In this document: positions 1-6,430 of the stretch, piece by piece
Position numbering within the stretch: position 1 is the stretch's first letter
Layout: each line of letters starts with the position of its first letter
NCBI GenBank assembly: GCA_964535155.1
Contig: CAZHSR010000014.1
Span: 1 to 18,215, forward strand
Reading direction: 5' to 3'
DNA length: 18,215 nucleotides
Source: JAGPFW01 sp964535155
Lineage (GTDB): Bacteria > Patescibacteriota > WWE3 > UBA101185 > UBA10185
Program-made: the position numbers and the translations under genes
Notes under the pieces: generated by a model
What the model was told of the DNA's origin: nothing
The model's input: only the letters and a program-made list of their open reading frames with translations
The model's database searches: none

Positions 1-309
1 GAGGCAGGAGACAGCTTTATATATGGGCATTCGGTTCTTCCATGGTTTTATAACCCAAAAAATTACAAAACGATTTTTTCTACTTTAGATCAGCTGGAAG
101 TTGGAGATCCAGTTTATATAGAAATGGGCAATAAGAAGATAACTTATGTTGTGGAAGGTAAGGAAAGTCTAAAACCGAATGAGGTTGACCCATTAAGGGG
201 GTTTAAACCAAAGTTTTTAAATGAATCTACAATTACTTTAATGACTTGCTCCCCTCCTGGGACAAAAATGAGGCGGCTAATGGTTTATGCTACGGTACGG
301 GGTTTGTAG
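1..309 (+). CDS. Sortase family transpeptidase, C-terminal part (gene starts before the window)
   Basis: Frame 1 is open from the first base to a TAG at 307-309, giving the last 102 residues of a sortase. Sortases are membrane-anchored cysteine transpeptidases that attach surface proteins to the envelope or link pilin subunits. The fragment carries the whole catalytic set: a His in Y-G-H-S at fragment residue 10, the nucleophilic Cys in TLMTCSPPGT at residue 83, and the catalytic Arg in MRRLMVYA at residue 91 or 92. The L-E-V-G-D and Y-V-V segments between them match the sortase beta-barrel. The P-P-G-T after the Cys resembles class C to E enzymes more than class A. The N-terminal membrane anchor lies outside the window, so class and substrate cannot be settled. 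An internal ATG at 124 is not the start, because the His lies upstream of it. Confidence 0.88.
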   Translation, partial: EAGDSFIYGHSVLPWFYNPKNYKTIFSTLDQLEVGDPVYIEMGNKKITYVVEGKESLKPNEVDPLRGFKPKFLNESTITLMTCSPPGTKMRRLMVYATVRGL

Positions 310-318
310 GGGCTGAGA

Positions 319-346
319 TTGACAAATTTTAATTGTGGTATATACT
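319..346 (+). promoter_or_regulatory. Sigma-70-type promoter for the 102-residue orphan gene
   Basis: A perfect -35 TTGACA (319-324) is followed after 16 bases by TATACT (341-346), five of six matches to the -10 consensus. It starts ten bases after the sortase stop and predicts a transcript beginning near 353, about 25 bases before the ATG at 378, leaving room for the strong Shine-Dalgarno sequence. It is one of the best promoters in the window. Confidence 0.75.
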
Positions 347-363
347 ATAGGAAATCTTTCGAA

Positions 364-370
364 AAAGGAG
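364..370 (+). promoter_or_regulatory. Strong ribosome binding site of the 102-residue orphan gene
   Basis: AAAGGAG ends seven bases before the ATG at 378. This is a near-perfect Shine-Dalgarno match, whereas many genes in this window have none. It fixes the start codon of this gene. Confidence 0.75.
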
Positions 371-377
371 TAGTGCT

Positions 378-686
378 ATGGCGCGAGAATGGACTGGAAA
401 TTGGGAGGATAGTTGGACAGGTCAATTTGGCAAGAAAGAGTTGGAACAGCTTCGGGATAGCTCAATCGAAGAACTCATCCACCGATTATCAAAATCGGAT
501 CCCGTTGTTGTTCTGCGAGCTTTGGGGGAGATCATTGCACACAAGGATGACGCAAAAGCGGAGGCCTTGCTCCGAAATCCCAAAGTTAAGGGGAAGTGTG
601 ACTCCGTGATTGCGGAGACATTCTCCCCAGACATGTTTGTCATGCTGTTAGTCGTTCAATTTGCTCAGCGGAAGGGAATCAAATAA
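378..686 (+). CDS. 102-residue protein of unknown function in its own transcription unit
   Basis: I do not recognise this protein. It starts at an ATG behind a strong AAAGGAG site and ends TAA. The N-terminus is rich in tryptophan and glycine (MAREWTGNWEDSW). Residues about 20-70 look like amphipathic helices that could form a HEAT-like helical pair, and residues about 84-96 are a short hydrophobic stretch. There is no signal peptide or clear membrane segment. Base composition is visibly more GC-rich than the flanking genes, with C- and G-ending codons, which may mean high expression or transfer. A consensus promoter lies directly upstream and a strong hairpin terminator directly downstream, so it is a self-contained, probably highly expressed gene. 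The overlapping reading frame at 319-609 has a TTG start and no ribosome site and is a shadow. That it is a real gene is well supported; its role is unknown. Confidence 0.75.
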   Translation: MAREWTGNWEDSWTGQFGKKELEQLRDSSIEELIHRLSKSDPVVVLRALGEIIAHKDDAKAEALLRNPKVKGKCDSVIAETFSPDMFVMLLVVQFAQRKGIK

Positions 687-698
687 AGTCACCCTTAA

Positions 699-735
699 AT
701 GGGAATCAACACAACCTGTTGGTTCCCATCTTTTT
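699..735 (+). terminator. Rho-independent terminator after the orphan gene
   Basis: ATGGGAA (699-705) plus CAAC (707-710) pair with GTTG (718-721) plus TTCCCAT (723-729). This gives 11 base pairs around a seven-base loop, with one unpaired base on each side, followed by C and then five T at 731-735. It sits 13 bases after the stop codon of the 102-residue gene and insulates it from vapBC. Confidence 0.9.
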
Positions 736-797
736 ATCTGTACGCAAACACTTCAAGTTATAAAAGTTACCAGCGACAATATAAGCACATTGTTTCC

Positions 798-826
798 TTG
801 ACAAACTCTTATATTCAATATATATT
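798..826 (+). promoter_or_regulatory. Promoter of the vapBC pair
   Basis: TTGACA at 798-803, a 17-base spacer, and TATATT at 821-826 form a consensus-like promoter. Only ten bases separate the -10 box from the ATG at 837, so the transcript would start about 3-5 bases before the start codon and be nearly leaderless. The -10 box lies inside the palindromic operator. Confidence 0.8.
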
Positions 827-830
827 GAAT
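813..830 (+). promoter_or_regulatory. Palindromic operator overlapping the vapBC -10 box
   Basis: ATTCAATATATATTGAAT is a perfect 18-base palindrome covering the -10 hexamer. A second, overlapping inverted repeat, ATTGAA-T-TTCAAT, runs 824-836 up to the start codon. Tandem palindromes at this spot are what is expected for autorepression by a dimeric AbrB-type antitoxin or the toxin-antitoxin complex. That the antitoxin binds here is inference. Confidence 0.65.
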
Positions 831-836
831 TTCAAT

Positions 837-1118
837 ATGAATACACAAGTACAAACACAAAAATATGTTAAGTCTTTTAGCACAGGTCAAATAACTGTTC
901 CTAAGGAATTTAGGGATGCTCTGGGTTTGGGGACTGACTTTTGGTTAAAAATGTATCTGGAAGATAATACCCTTGTTGCAGAGCCTGTGGATCAATCGGT
1001 TGTTGATGATACTTATTCCAAAAAACTAGCAAGCCTTAAAACTGATTGGTTTAATGATTCTGATTACCCTAAAAACAGAGAATCCCTAGAGGAAAGGTTA
1101 AATAGCAATGAATTCTAG
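837..1118 (+). CDS. vapB: AbrB/MazE-fold antitoxin of a VapBC-type module
   Basis: The 93-residue protein has a SpoVT/AbrB swapped-hairpin DNA-binding domain near its N-terminus (VKSFSTGQITVPKEF, then a short helix and a second strand pair). Its acidic, polar C-terminal half would wrap and inhibit the toxin. The frame is open from an ATG at 699, but that start lies inside the upstream terminator; the ATG at 837 follows the promoter directly and gives a normal-length antitoxin. The last 11 bases overlap the toxin gene, typical of a translationally coupled toxin-antitoxin pair. It should bind its own operator at 813-836 and neutralise the PIN toxin. The fold assignment is strong; specificity is unknown. 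Confidence 0.87.
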   Translation: MNTQVQTQKYVKSFSTGQITVPKEFRDALGLGTDFWLKMYLEDNTLVAEPVDQSVVDDTYSKKLASLKTDWFNDSDYPKNRESLEERLNSNEF

Positions 1119-1491
1119 AATCTTGGTGGATTCCTGCACTATTATAGATTTTCTCCGACAGCCTGATAAAAAAGATACTTTGTTGCATCAGCTTTCCAAA
1201 AAACATTTGCTTTGTGCTTCAATTATTACTCACACTGAAATATATGCAGGGAAAAGTGCTTGGACAAAAAAAGGTCAAAAAGATATATCCACTATTTTTG
1301 AGGGTATTACACTACTTCCTATAAATACTGAGATTTCTAAATCAGCAGGACAATTAAGGGCTTCTACCTCAATAGATATTATTGACGCCTTAATAGCCTC
1401 AACTGCAGTTCAAAACGACTTACCCCTTGCAACACTAAACATCAAACATTTTAAGGATATTCCTGAATTAATCTTATTGCCTATTGACTAA
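1108..1491 (+). CDS. vapC: PIN-domain ribonuclease toxin (VapC family)
   Basis: This 127-residue protein is a single PIN domain, a metal-dependent RNase fold; VapC toxins usually cleave tRNA or rRNA. The acidic positions are present: D8 in ILVDSCTIIDFL, E44 in THTEIYAG, D93 in DIIDALIAS, with N111 in LATLNIKHF at the usual fourth position. The ATG overlaps the antitoxin by 11 bases, and GAGGAAAGG (1089-1097) inside the antitoxin gene is a good ribosome binding site. The order antitoxin-toxin and the operator upstream support a complete, potentially active module. The promoter of rpmH starts inside its last codons. Confidence 0.9.
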   Translation: MNSRILVDSCTIIDFLRQPDKKDTLLHQLSKKHLLCASIITHTEIYAGKSAWTKKGQKDISTIFEGITLLPINTEISKSAGQLRASTSIDIIDALIASTAVQNDLPLATLNIKHFKDIPELILLPID

Positions 1492-1512
1492 ACCACTTCC
1501 TTTAGTTATCAT
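1484..1512 (+). promoter_or_regulatory. Promoter of the rpmH-led operon
   Basis: TTGACT (1484-1489), a 17-base spacer and TATCAT (1507-1512) form a good promoter overlapping the end of vapC. The ATG of rpmH follows after nine bases, so the messenger would have almost no leader. It probably drives rpmH-rnpA-yidD-yidC and perhaps the replication genes beyond. Confidence 0.7.
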
Positions 1513-1521
1513 TCCCTCGCT

Positions 1522-1689
1522 ATGAAAAGAACTTGGCAACCAAAAAAGAAAAAGAGACTAAGAAAACACGGATTCCTAAGCAGAATGGCTACTGTTGGTG
1601 GTATTAATGTCTTAAAAAGACGAAGAGCCAAAGGAAGAAAAGTTTTGGCTCCCAGTTTTAAAGGTAAGCAGTCTAGAAACATTAAATAG
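1522..1689 (+). CDS. rpmH: Large ribosomal subunit protein bL34
   Basis: A short ATG-TAG frame encodes 55 residues beginning MKRTWQPKKKKRLRKHGFL, with SRMATVGG and VLKRRRAKGRKVL following. This is the standard bL34 pattern: a basic peptide that binds 23S rRNA. It is slightly longer than the usual 44-47 residues, with a basic C-terminal tail (KGKQSRNIK). rnpA follows after 31 bases, the arrangement found in nearly all bacteria. Confidence 0.97.
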   Translation: MKRTWQPKKKKRLRKHGFLSRMATVGGINVLKRRRAKGRKVLAPSFKGKQSRNIK

Positions 1690-1720
1690 GAAATAAGACT
1701 TTTTGTATTATTATTAATTA

Positions 1721-2074
1721 ATGCTCCCAAAAAAGCACAGGTTAACCACCAGATATGAGTACAGTAAGGTAAAAAGGGATGGTACTCAAGTTTCTTCCCG
1801 ATTTTTTCACCTTTATTACTTAAAAAGGTACGACTTAACCGAAGATACTAAGGCGGGAATAGTCATTTCTAACAAATTTTCTAAGGTTGCCCCTGCAAGA
1901 AATAAAGTAAAACGGCAATTTAGGGAAATTATTAGAACAAACTTTGGTAAAATAAAGTCCGGCTATTGGATAGTGGTTTATCCAAAATTTAATGTTAAAG
2001 AAGCAAAATATGAAGAAATTAATCTTGAGTTTATTAAAATTTTACAAAAGAGTCCTTTCGCCAAGGAATTTTAA
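1721..2074 (+). CDS. rnpA: Ribonuclease P protein component
   Basis: The 117-residue basic protein has the RnpA signature RNKVKRQFREIIR near residues 60-72, preceded by the core GIVISNKFSKVAPA. It binds the RNase P RNA and helps cleave the 5' leader from pre-tRNAs. The N-terminal LPKKHRLTTRYEY matches the usual start (L-x-x-x-x-R-L), which supports the ATG at 1721. There is no good ribosome binding site. The last part of the gene overlaps yidD in another frame, as in many bacteria. Confidence 0.96.
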   Translation: MLPKKHRLTTRYEYSKVKRDGTQVSSRFFHLYYLKRYDLTEDTKAGIVISNKFSKVAPARNKVKRQFREIIRTNFGKIKSGYWIVVYPKFNVKEAKYEEINLEFIKILQKSPFAKEF

Positions 2075-2222
2075 CTTATCCACTTGCAAATTTTCCCCTA
2101 GTTGTTCTGATTACACTTATGAAGCCGTTGAAAAACACGGATTAAAAGGCATATTTTTGGGAGGGTGGCGTGTTTTGCGTTGCAACCCCTTTTCGCATGG
2201 AGGTTACGACCCTGTAAAATAA
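2010..2222 (+). CDS. yidD: Membrane protein insertion efficiency factor YidD
   Basis: The frame encodes MKKLILSLLKFYKRVLSPRNF, then the cysteine-bearing core CKFSPSCSDYTYEAVEKHG and the end LRCNPFSHGGYDPVK, all diagnostic of YidD (UPF0161). It is a small amphipathic protein that assists YidC-dependent membrane insertion. I chose the ATG at 2010 because family members begin with a basic M-K-K followed by the amphipathic helix; an in-frame ATG at 1992 would add six residues. It overlaps rnpA by 65 bases and stops four bases before yidC, so the three genes are surely cotranscribed. Confidence 0.93.
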   Translation: MKKLILSLLKFYKRVLSPRNFNLSTCKFSPSCSDYTYEAVEKHGLKGIFLGGWRVLRCNPFSHGGYDPVK

Positions 2223-2226
2223 AATT

Positions 2227-3015
2227 ATGTTAGGTGCAATTTGGCAAACAATTTTTGTGACCCCCCTTTTTAACCTTTTGGTGGGTTTGTACAGTGTTTC
2301 CGGAGCTTCCTTGGGTTTGGCAATAATTTTGTTAACAGTTATTATTCGGTCGGCACTCCTTCCAGTTATGTTGCCGTCTGCAAAAAATATGAAAAAGCAG
2401 CAGGATTTAAAGCCGGAACTGGACAAGATAAAAGAAAAGTTTAAGTATGACAAGCAAAAACAAGCAGAAAAACAAATGGAGCTTTTTAAACAGCATGGAA
2501 TAAATCCAGCTTCGGGATGTTTAACCCAAATAGTTACTTTACTGGTGCTTTTTGCGCTATTTGGCGTTATAAGAAAGTTTACTTTGGCAGAAAACATGGA
2601 AGAAATAAATGCTTTATTATATTTTCCTTTCCTAAAATTTGCAGAAGGTGCCGTAGTCAATACCCAATTTTTATATATGGATCTTTCTAAACCTGACCCA
2701 TATTTTATACTGGCAGTACTTTCTGGTGTGGTGCAATTCCTTTCCTCAAAGATGACAATGCCCTTTTCTAGCATGGGAGAAAAGGCTGCTAAAAAGACGC
2801 CTGAAGTTTCCGATGATATTGCTTATAATATGCAAAAACAAATGCTCTACACAATGCCCATAATGAATGTTATAGTAGGAGTTACACTGCCCTCTGGTGT
2901 AGTTTTGTATATACTTACAGCCGCTGTATTTTCTGTCCTACAAAGCTATCTATTACATGGTTTTGGTGGACTAACACCTGATTTAAAGAAAATTAAAAAA
3001 TGGATAAAAAAATAG
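2227..3015 (+). CDS. yidC: YidC/Oxa1 membrane insertase
   Basis: The 262-residue polytopic protein belongs to the YidC/Oxa1/Alb3 family, which inserts membrane proteins alone or with the Sec translocon. A hydrophobic segment at residues 26-48 carries the conserved groove Arg (R41 in VIIRSALLP). The basic cytoplasmic coiled-coil hairpin follows at about 50-88 (KNMKKQQDLKPELDKIKEKF), and further membrane segments lie near 100-114, 158-172 and 208-247. It has no large periplasmic domain, like the short forms of Gram-positive bacteria, and the first segment lacks a lipoprotein cysteine. The C-terminus is basic (KKIKKWIKK). It overlaps jag by 16 bases. Confidence 0.95.
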   Translation: MLGAIWQTIFVTPLFNLLVGLYSVSGASLGLAIILLTVIIRSALLPVMLPSAKNMKKQQDLKPELDKIKEKFKYDKQKQAEKQMELFKQHGINPASGCLTQIVTLLVLFALFGVIRKFTLAENMEEINALLYFPFLKFAEGAVVNTQFLYMDLSKPDPYFILAVLSGVVQFLSSKMTMPFSSMGEKAAKKTPEVSDDIAYNMQKQMLYTMPIMNVIVGVTLPSGVVLYILTAAVFSVLQSYLLHGFGGLTPDLKKIKKWIKK

Positions 3016-3494
3016 ATTTACTTAAAAAAACTTTAGAAGGCATCTTTTCCTTTTTAGGGATTGATCCTGACTTTACAATAGAAGATAACGCTGAGGAAAA
3101 TTCTTTAGCTGTTAAAATTTGGAACGAAGATTTAAGCTTTTTAATTGGTTACCGTGGCAATTGCTTAAAAGCTTTGAAATACTATTTAGGATTGGCTTTA
3201 AACAAAGGTTTAGAAGAAGAAGGTTGGACAAGAGTTACTGTTGATATTGACGGTTATAATGAAAGACGCCAGGAAAAAATTGAAGAGATTACAAGAAATC
3301 ATATTGACAAGGTACGCTTTTTTGGCCAAGAAATTCATATGCCCAATATGGATTCTTCCGAAAGGTTTATGGTGCATAACTATGTTGGCAATTATCCTGA
3401 TGTTATTTCCAAAAGTGAAGGCGAAGGGTTTGCAAGGCATGTTGTGTTGAAACCTGCAGATAAAGAGGATAAAGAAGAGGTCGCAAAAAAATAG
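3000..3494 (+). CDS. jag: KH-R3H RNA-binding protein Jag (KhpB)
   Basis: The 164-residue protein has a KH domain at about 30-85 with the loop G-Y-R-G at 50-53 (LIGYRGNCLKALKYYLG). An R3H domain follows at about 90-152 with the R-x-x-x-H motif (R122, H126 in SSERFMVHNYV). Jag/KhpB binds many RNAs and is linked to cell-wall synthesis and division in other bacteria. The usual N-terminal Jag_N domain is absent; the protein begins almost directly at the KH part. The C-terminus is a short charged tail. The start codon lies within the end of yidC, so the two are translationally coupled. Confidence 0.93.
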   Translation: MDKKIDLLKKTLEGIFSFLGIDPDFTIEDNAEENSLAVKIWNEDLSFLIGYRGNCLKALKYYLGLALNKGLEEEGWTRVTVDIDGYNERRQEKIEEITRNHIDKVRFFGQEIHMPNMDSSERFMVHNYVGNYPDVISKSEGEGFARHVVLKPADKEDKEEVAKK

Positions 3495-3527
3495 CTACTT
3501 TAGTTACATCGCTAGAAAAATAAAAAA

Positions 3528-4640
3528 ATGAAATTTACCTGCCAGCAAGAAAATTTAGAAAAAGGCTTAAACCAGGTATACAAAGCCGTTCCTAATAAAG
3601 CCAATTTACCCATTTTATCTAATGTACATTTATTGGCAGAAAGTGGCCGGTTAAGAATTTCGGCTACAAATTTAGATACTTCCATAATTACTTATGTTGA
3701 GGCCTCTATTGACGAAGACGGTGCTATTACAGTTCCTGCTAAAATTTTCCGTGACCTTGTTTCCAATTTGCCAGAAGGACTTATTACTGTAACTTTAGAC
3801 AAAAATACCTTAAAAGTAGAAACAGACCATAATTCTGCCAAGTTAAATACGGTTTCTGCGGATGAGTACCCAGAAGTTCCTACTATGCATCCCGATATGG
3901 AGGTTTTAGACCTTGACTCCACCGAATTTGCTGACGCCGTTAAATCCGTGGTCTTTGCCGCCGCCTCTGATGACTCCCGACCCGTTTTTTCTGGTGTTTA
4001 CCTTTCCTTCACCGATGGGGTTTTTAGCGTCGTTGCTTCGGATGGGTTTAGGCTCTCTGAAAAAACTCTCAAACTTGATACCAGCTTTAGCTCTTCCTTT
4101 TCGGCTGTAATTCCTGCAAAAACTTTATTAGAAGTTTCTAGACTTATTTCCCCCGAAGAGCCTACCTCCATTTGCCTAGATTCCCGCTCAAATTTAGTTA
4201 TGTTTAAAAATCAAGATATTATTGTTGGAACAAGAATTGTTGAAGGGCAGTTTCCCGACTACAAAAGGATAATCCCTGAGGAACATGCTGTAGAAGTAGA
4301 AATGGCATTCTCTGACCTACTTTCTGCGGTTAGACTTGCCGATGTTTTTGCACAACAAGTTGACAGCTCCATGAAAATAAAATTTGACTCGGAAGGGCAG
4401 GTGCATATTTCGGCCTCTTCCCCAGAATCTGGCGAACACACCTCTTCGTTTGGAGCTACTATTGATGGAGATGAAGTAGAAATAGTTTTAAATTCCAAAT
4501 ATTTGCTTGATTTTTTAAATAACATTGGTTGTGACAAAATCTGCCTGACAACACAAAATAGCCTTTCCCCCTGCGTTTTGCGATCTGTTGAAAAAGAGAA
4601 TTTTCTTCATTTAATAATGCCCAGACAAAATAGGGATTAA
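3528..4640 (+). CDS. dnaN: DNA polymerase III sliding clamp (beta subunit)
   Basis: The 370-residue length and sequence fit the beta clamp with its three repeated domains (about 1-120, 125-245, 250-370). Recognisable segments are MKFTCQQENLEKGLNQV at the start, LPILSNVHL, the linker SADEYPEVP, FSGVYLSF and the hydrophobic-pocket end NFLHLIMPRQNRD. The clamp encircles DNA and tethers the polymerase and repair proteins such as MutS, which is encoded downstream. There is no Shine-Dalgarno sequence, only an A-rich run before the ATG. dnaN follows jag after 33 bases in the same direction; dnaA is not next to it. dnaG begins two bases after its stop. Confidence 0.97.
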   Translation: MKFTCQQENLEKGLNQVYKAVPNKANLPILSNVHLLAESGRLRISATNLDTSIITYVEASIDEDGAITVPAKIFRDLVSNLPEGLITVTLDKNTLKVETDHNSAKLNTVSADEYPEVPTMHPDMEVLDLDSTEFADAVKSVVFAAASDDSRPVFSGVYLSFTDGVFSVVASDGFRLSEKTLKLDTSFSSSFSAVIPAKTLLEVSRLISPEEPTSICLDSRSNLVMFKNQDIIVGTRIVEGQFPDYKRIIPEEHAVEVEMAFSDLLSAVRLADVFAQQVDSSMKIKFDSEGQVHISASSPESGEHTSSFGATIDGDEVEIVLNSKYLLDFLNNIGCDKICLTTQNSLSPCVLRSVEKENFLHLIMPRQNRD

Positions 4641-4642
4641 AA

Positions 4643-6430
4643 ATGGATTCTATAGCAAAAATAAAACAACGGCTTTCTATAGTTGAAGTTGTAGGGTCGT
4701 ACTTAGACCTTAAAAAGGCTGGAAAAAATTATAGAGCCGTTTGCCCTTTTCATTCGGAAGATAGCCCTTCTTTTATGGTTTCGCCAGAAATTGGAATATA
4801 TAAATGTTTTGGGTGTGGTGCTTCTGGAGACATTTTTTCATTTGTACAGGAAATGGAAGGAATTGAATTTTATGAGGCCTTAAAGAAGTTGGCAGTAAAG
4901 GCAGGTGTAGAATTAGAAGATTCGCCAAGGGATGGGCAAACAAAAGAAAAGGCCAAGATTTTTAGGTTAAATGAGCTGGTTACAAAATTTTATTCTCATA
5001 TTTTGTTAAGTCATGCCACAGGTAAAAAAGGTCTGGATTATTTGTTGAAAACTCGCGGTTTAAAGAAGGAAGTAATAGAAACTTTTAAATTAGGATATGC
5101 CCCTCATTCTTGGGAAATTTTGCATTCTTTTTTGCAGAAAAAAAATATTCCCGAAGAGCTTTTGTTAAAAGCAGATTTAGTAAAAAAGCGAGAAGGAAAA
5201 GATGGTTATTATGACAAATTTCGTGGAAGAGTGGTTTTCCCTTTAATTGACACTACAGGAAAAATCCTAGGCTTTATGGGAAGGACGGTTTTTAATGAAG
5301 ATCCAAAATACCTAAATACAGCTTCAACTTTAGTTTTTAGCAAATCGGATTTTGTTTATGGGTTGGCACAAAATCGCGTTGATATAAAAAAACAAGGAGC
5401 GGTTTTAGTGGAAGGCCCAATGGATGTAATTAGCGCATATCAACATGGAATAAAAAATATTGTTGCTCCTTTAGGTACAGCTTTAACTGGCGATCATTTG
5501 AAAATTATTTCCCGATATACAAGAGAAGTAACCCTGTGTTTTGATTCTGACACAGCTGGAATGGAAGCTATTAAAAAAGCGGTTTTTTTGGCAGAGCGGC
5601 AAGGTTTAAATATTAAAGTGGCAATGATTCCTTCCCCTTATAAAGACCTTGATGAGCTTTTGCATAAAAATTCAGAACTAGCAGGGGACTTATTTAATTC
5701 CGCAGTTTCGGTTTATGACTTTTTTATAGCTTATGCCCTAAAAAAATATGATAAGACTTCAGGAGTAGGCAAGAAAAAAATTGTGGATGAGCTAAAGACT
5801 TTGTTTTCAGCAGTCTCAAGCCAAGTAACTTTGGACCATTATGTTAAAAAAATTGCGCAAGAGTTGGATTTGTCAGAATCGGTTGTGTTTTCGGTACTTT
5901 CTTCCGAAGTTAAATCTGATGAGATCCAAAACGTTTTTACAAGTTCTTCTTCCTCTTCCACAGCTCCCGCAGAAAATGTGCCAGAAAATCCTGTGCAAAA
6001 CCTAGAAACTTACTTTTTACTAATGCTTTTAAAGGCGGAAAAAACTTCGGTTATTGTGCCATTTTTGGTGGATTTAAATACAGAACTTTTTTTTGAGGAG
6101 ACAACAAGAAAAATTTTGGAAGCGTTAAAAGATTTTGTTTCTAAACAAAAAGAGGATAAACTTGATATTAAAGCTTTTATTGATACAATAGACGAGCATT
6201 TTAGTTCATTCGTGCAGGATTTATATCTGTGGGAACTGGATCTGGCTTTGCAAGGGGATAAATTGCCACTTGAATTAGAGCATGTTTTAGCTCGATTAGA
6301 GAAAAGATTTGCAAAAGAGAAAATTGATAAATTGCGAAAAGAATTGGAACTTGCTGAAATGGAGGGGAATAATCAGCAAATAAAAGAAATTACTGCTCAA
6401 ATTAAGGAATTTTCTAAAAAAATAATATGA
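4643..6430 (+). CDS. dnaG: DNA primase
   Basis: The 595-residue primase makes RNA primers at the replication fork. A CHC2 zinc-binding domain uses C34, H37, C55 and C58 (CPFH ... CFGCGASGD). The TOPRIM catalytic domain has E257 in VLVEGPMDV and the metal-binding D301-S-D303 in CFDSDTAG. A C-terminal part of about 200 residues fits a diverged helicase-binding domain, preceded by a serine-rich linker near 433-441 (TSSSSSSTA). The start is two bases after dnaN, and the stop overlaps the rpoD start in ATGA, so translation is coupled. Confidence 0.97.
   Translation: MDSIAKIKQRLSIVEVVGSYLDLKKAGKNYRAVCPFHSEDSPSFMVSPEIGIYKCFGCGASGDIFSFVQEMEGIEFYEALKKLAVKAGVELEDSPRDGQTKEKAKIFRLNELVTKFYSHILLSHATGKKGLDYLLKTRGLKKEVIETFKLGYAPHSWEILHSFLQKKNIPEELLLKADLVKKREGKDGYYDKFRGRVVFPLIDTTGKILGFMGRTVFNEDPKYLNTASTLVFSKSDFVYGLAQNRVDIKKQGAVLVEGPMDVISAYQHGIKNIVAPLGTALTGDHLKIISRYTREVTLCFDSDTAGMEAIKKAVFLAERQGLNIKVAMIPSPYKDLDELLHKNSELAGDLFNSAVSVYDFFIAYALKKYDKTSGVGKKKIVDELKTLFSAVSSQVTLDHYVKKIAQELDLSESVVFSVLSSEVKSDEIQNVFTSSSSSSTAPAENVPENPVQNLETYFLLMLLKAEKTSVIVPFLVDLNTELFFEETTRKILEALKDFVSKQKEDKLDIKAFIDTIDEHFSSFVQDLYLWELDLALQGDKLPLELEHVLARLEKRFAKEKIDKLRKELELAEMEGNNQQIKEITAQIKEFSKKII

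Noticed and set aside
319..609. 96-residue reading frame overlapping the orphan gene
   Set aside because: TTG start inside the -35 box, no ribosome site, and the other frame has a strong one.
699..836. N-terminal extension of the antitoxin to the ATG at 699
   Set aside because: It would begin inside the terminator and run through the vapBC promoter and operator.
2076..2084. DnaA box and origin of replication
   Set aside because: TTATCCACT matches eight of nine bases, but it is a single copy inside rnpA/yidD coding sequence, with no cluster or AT-rich unwinding region.
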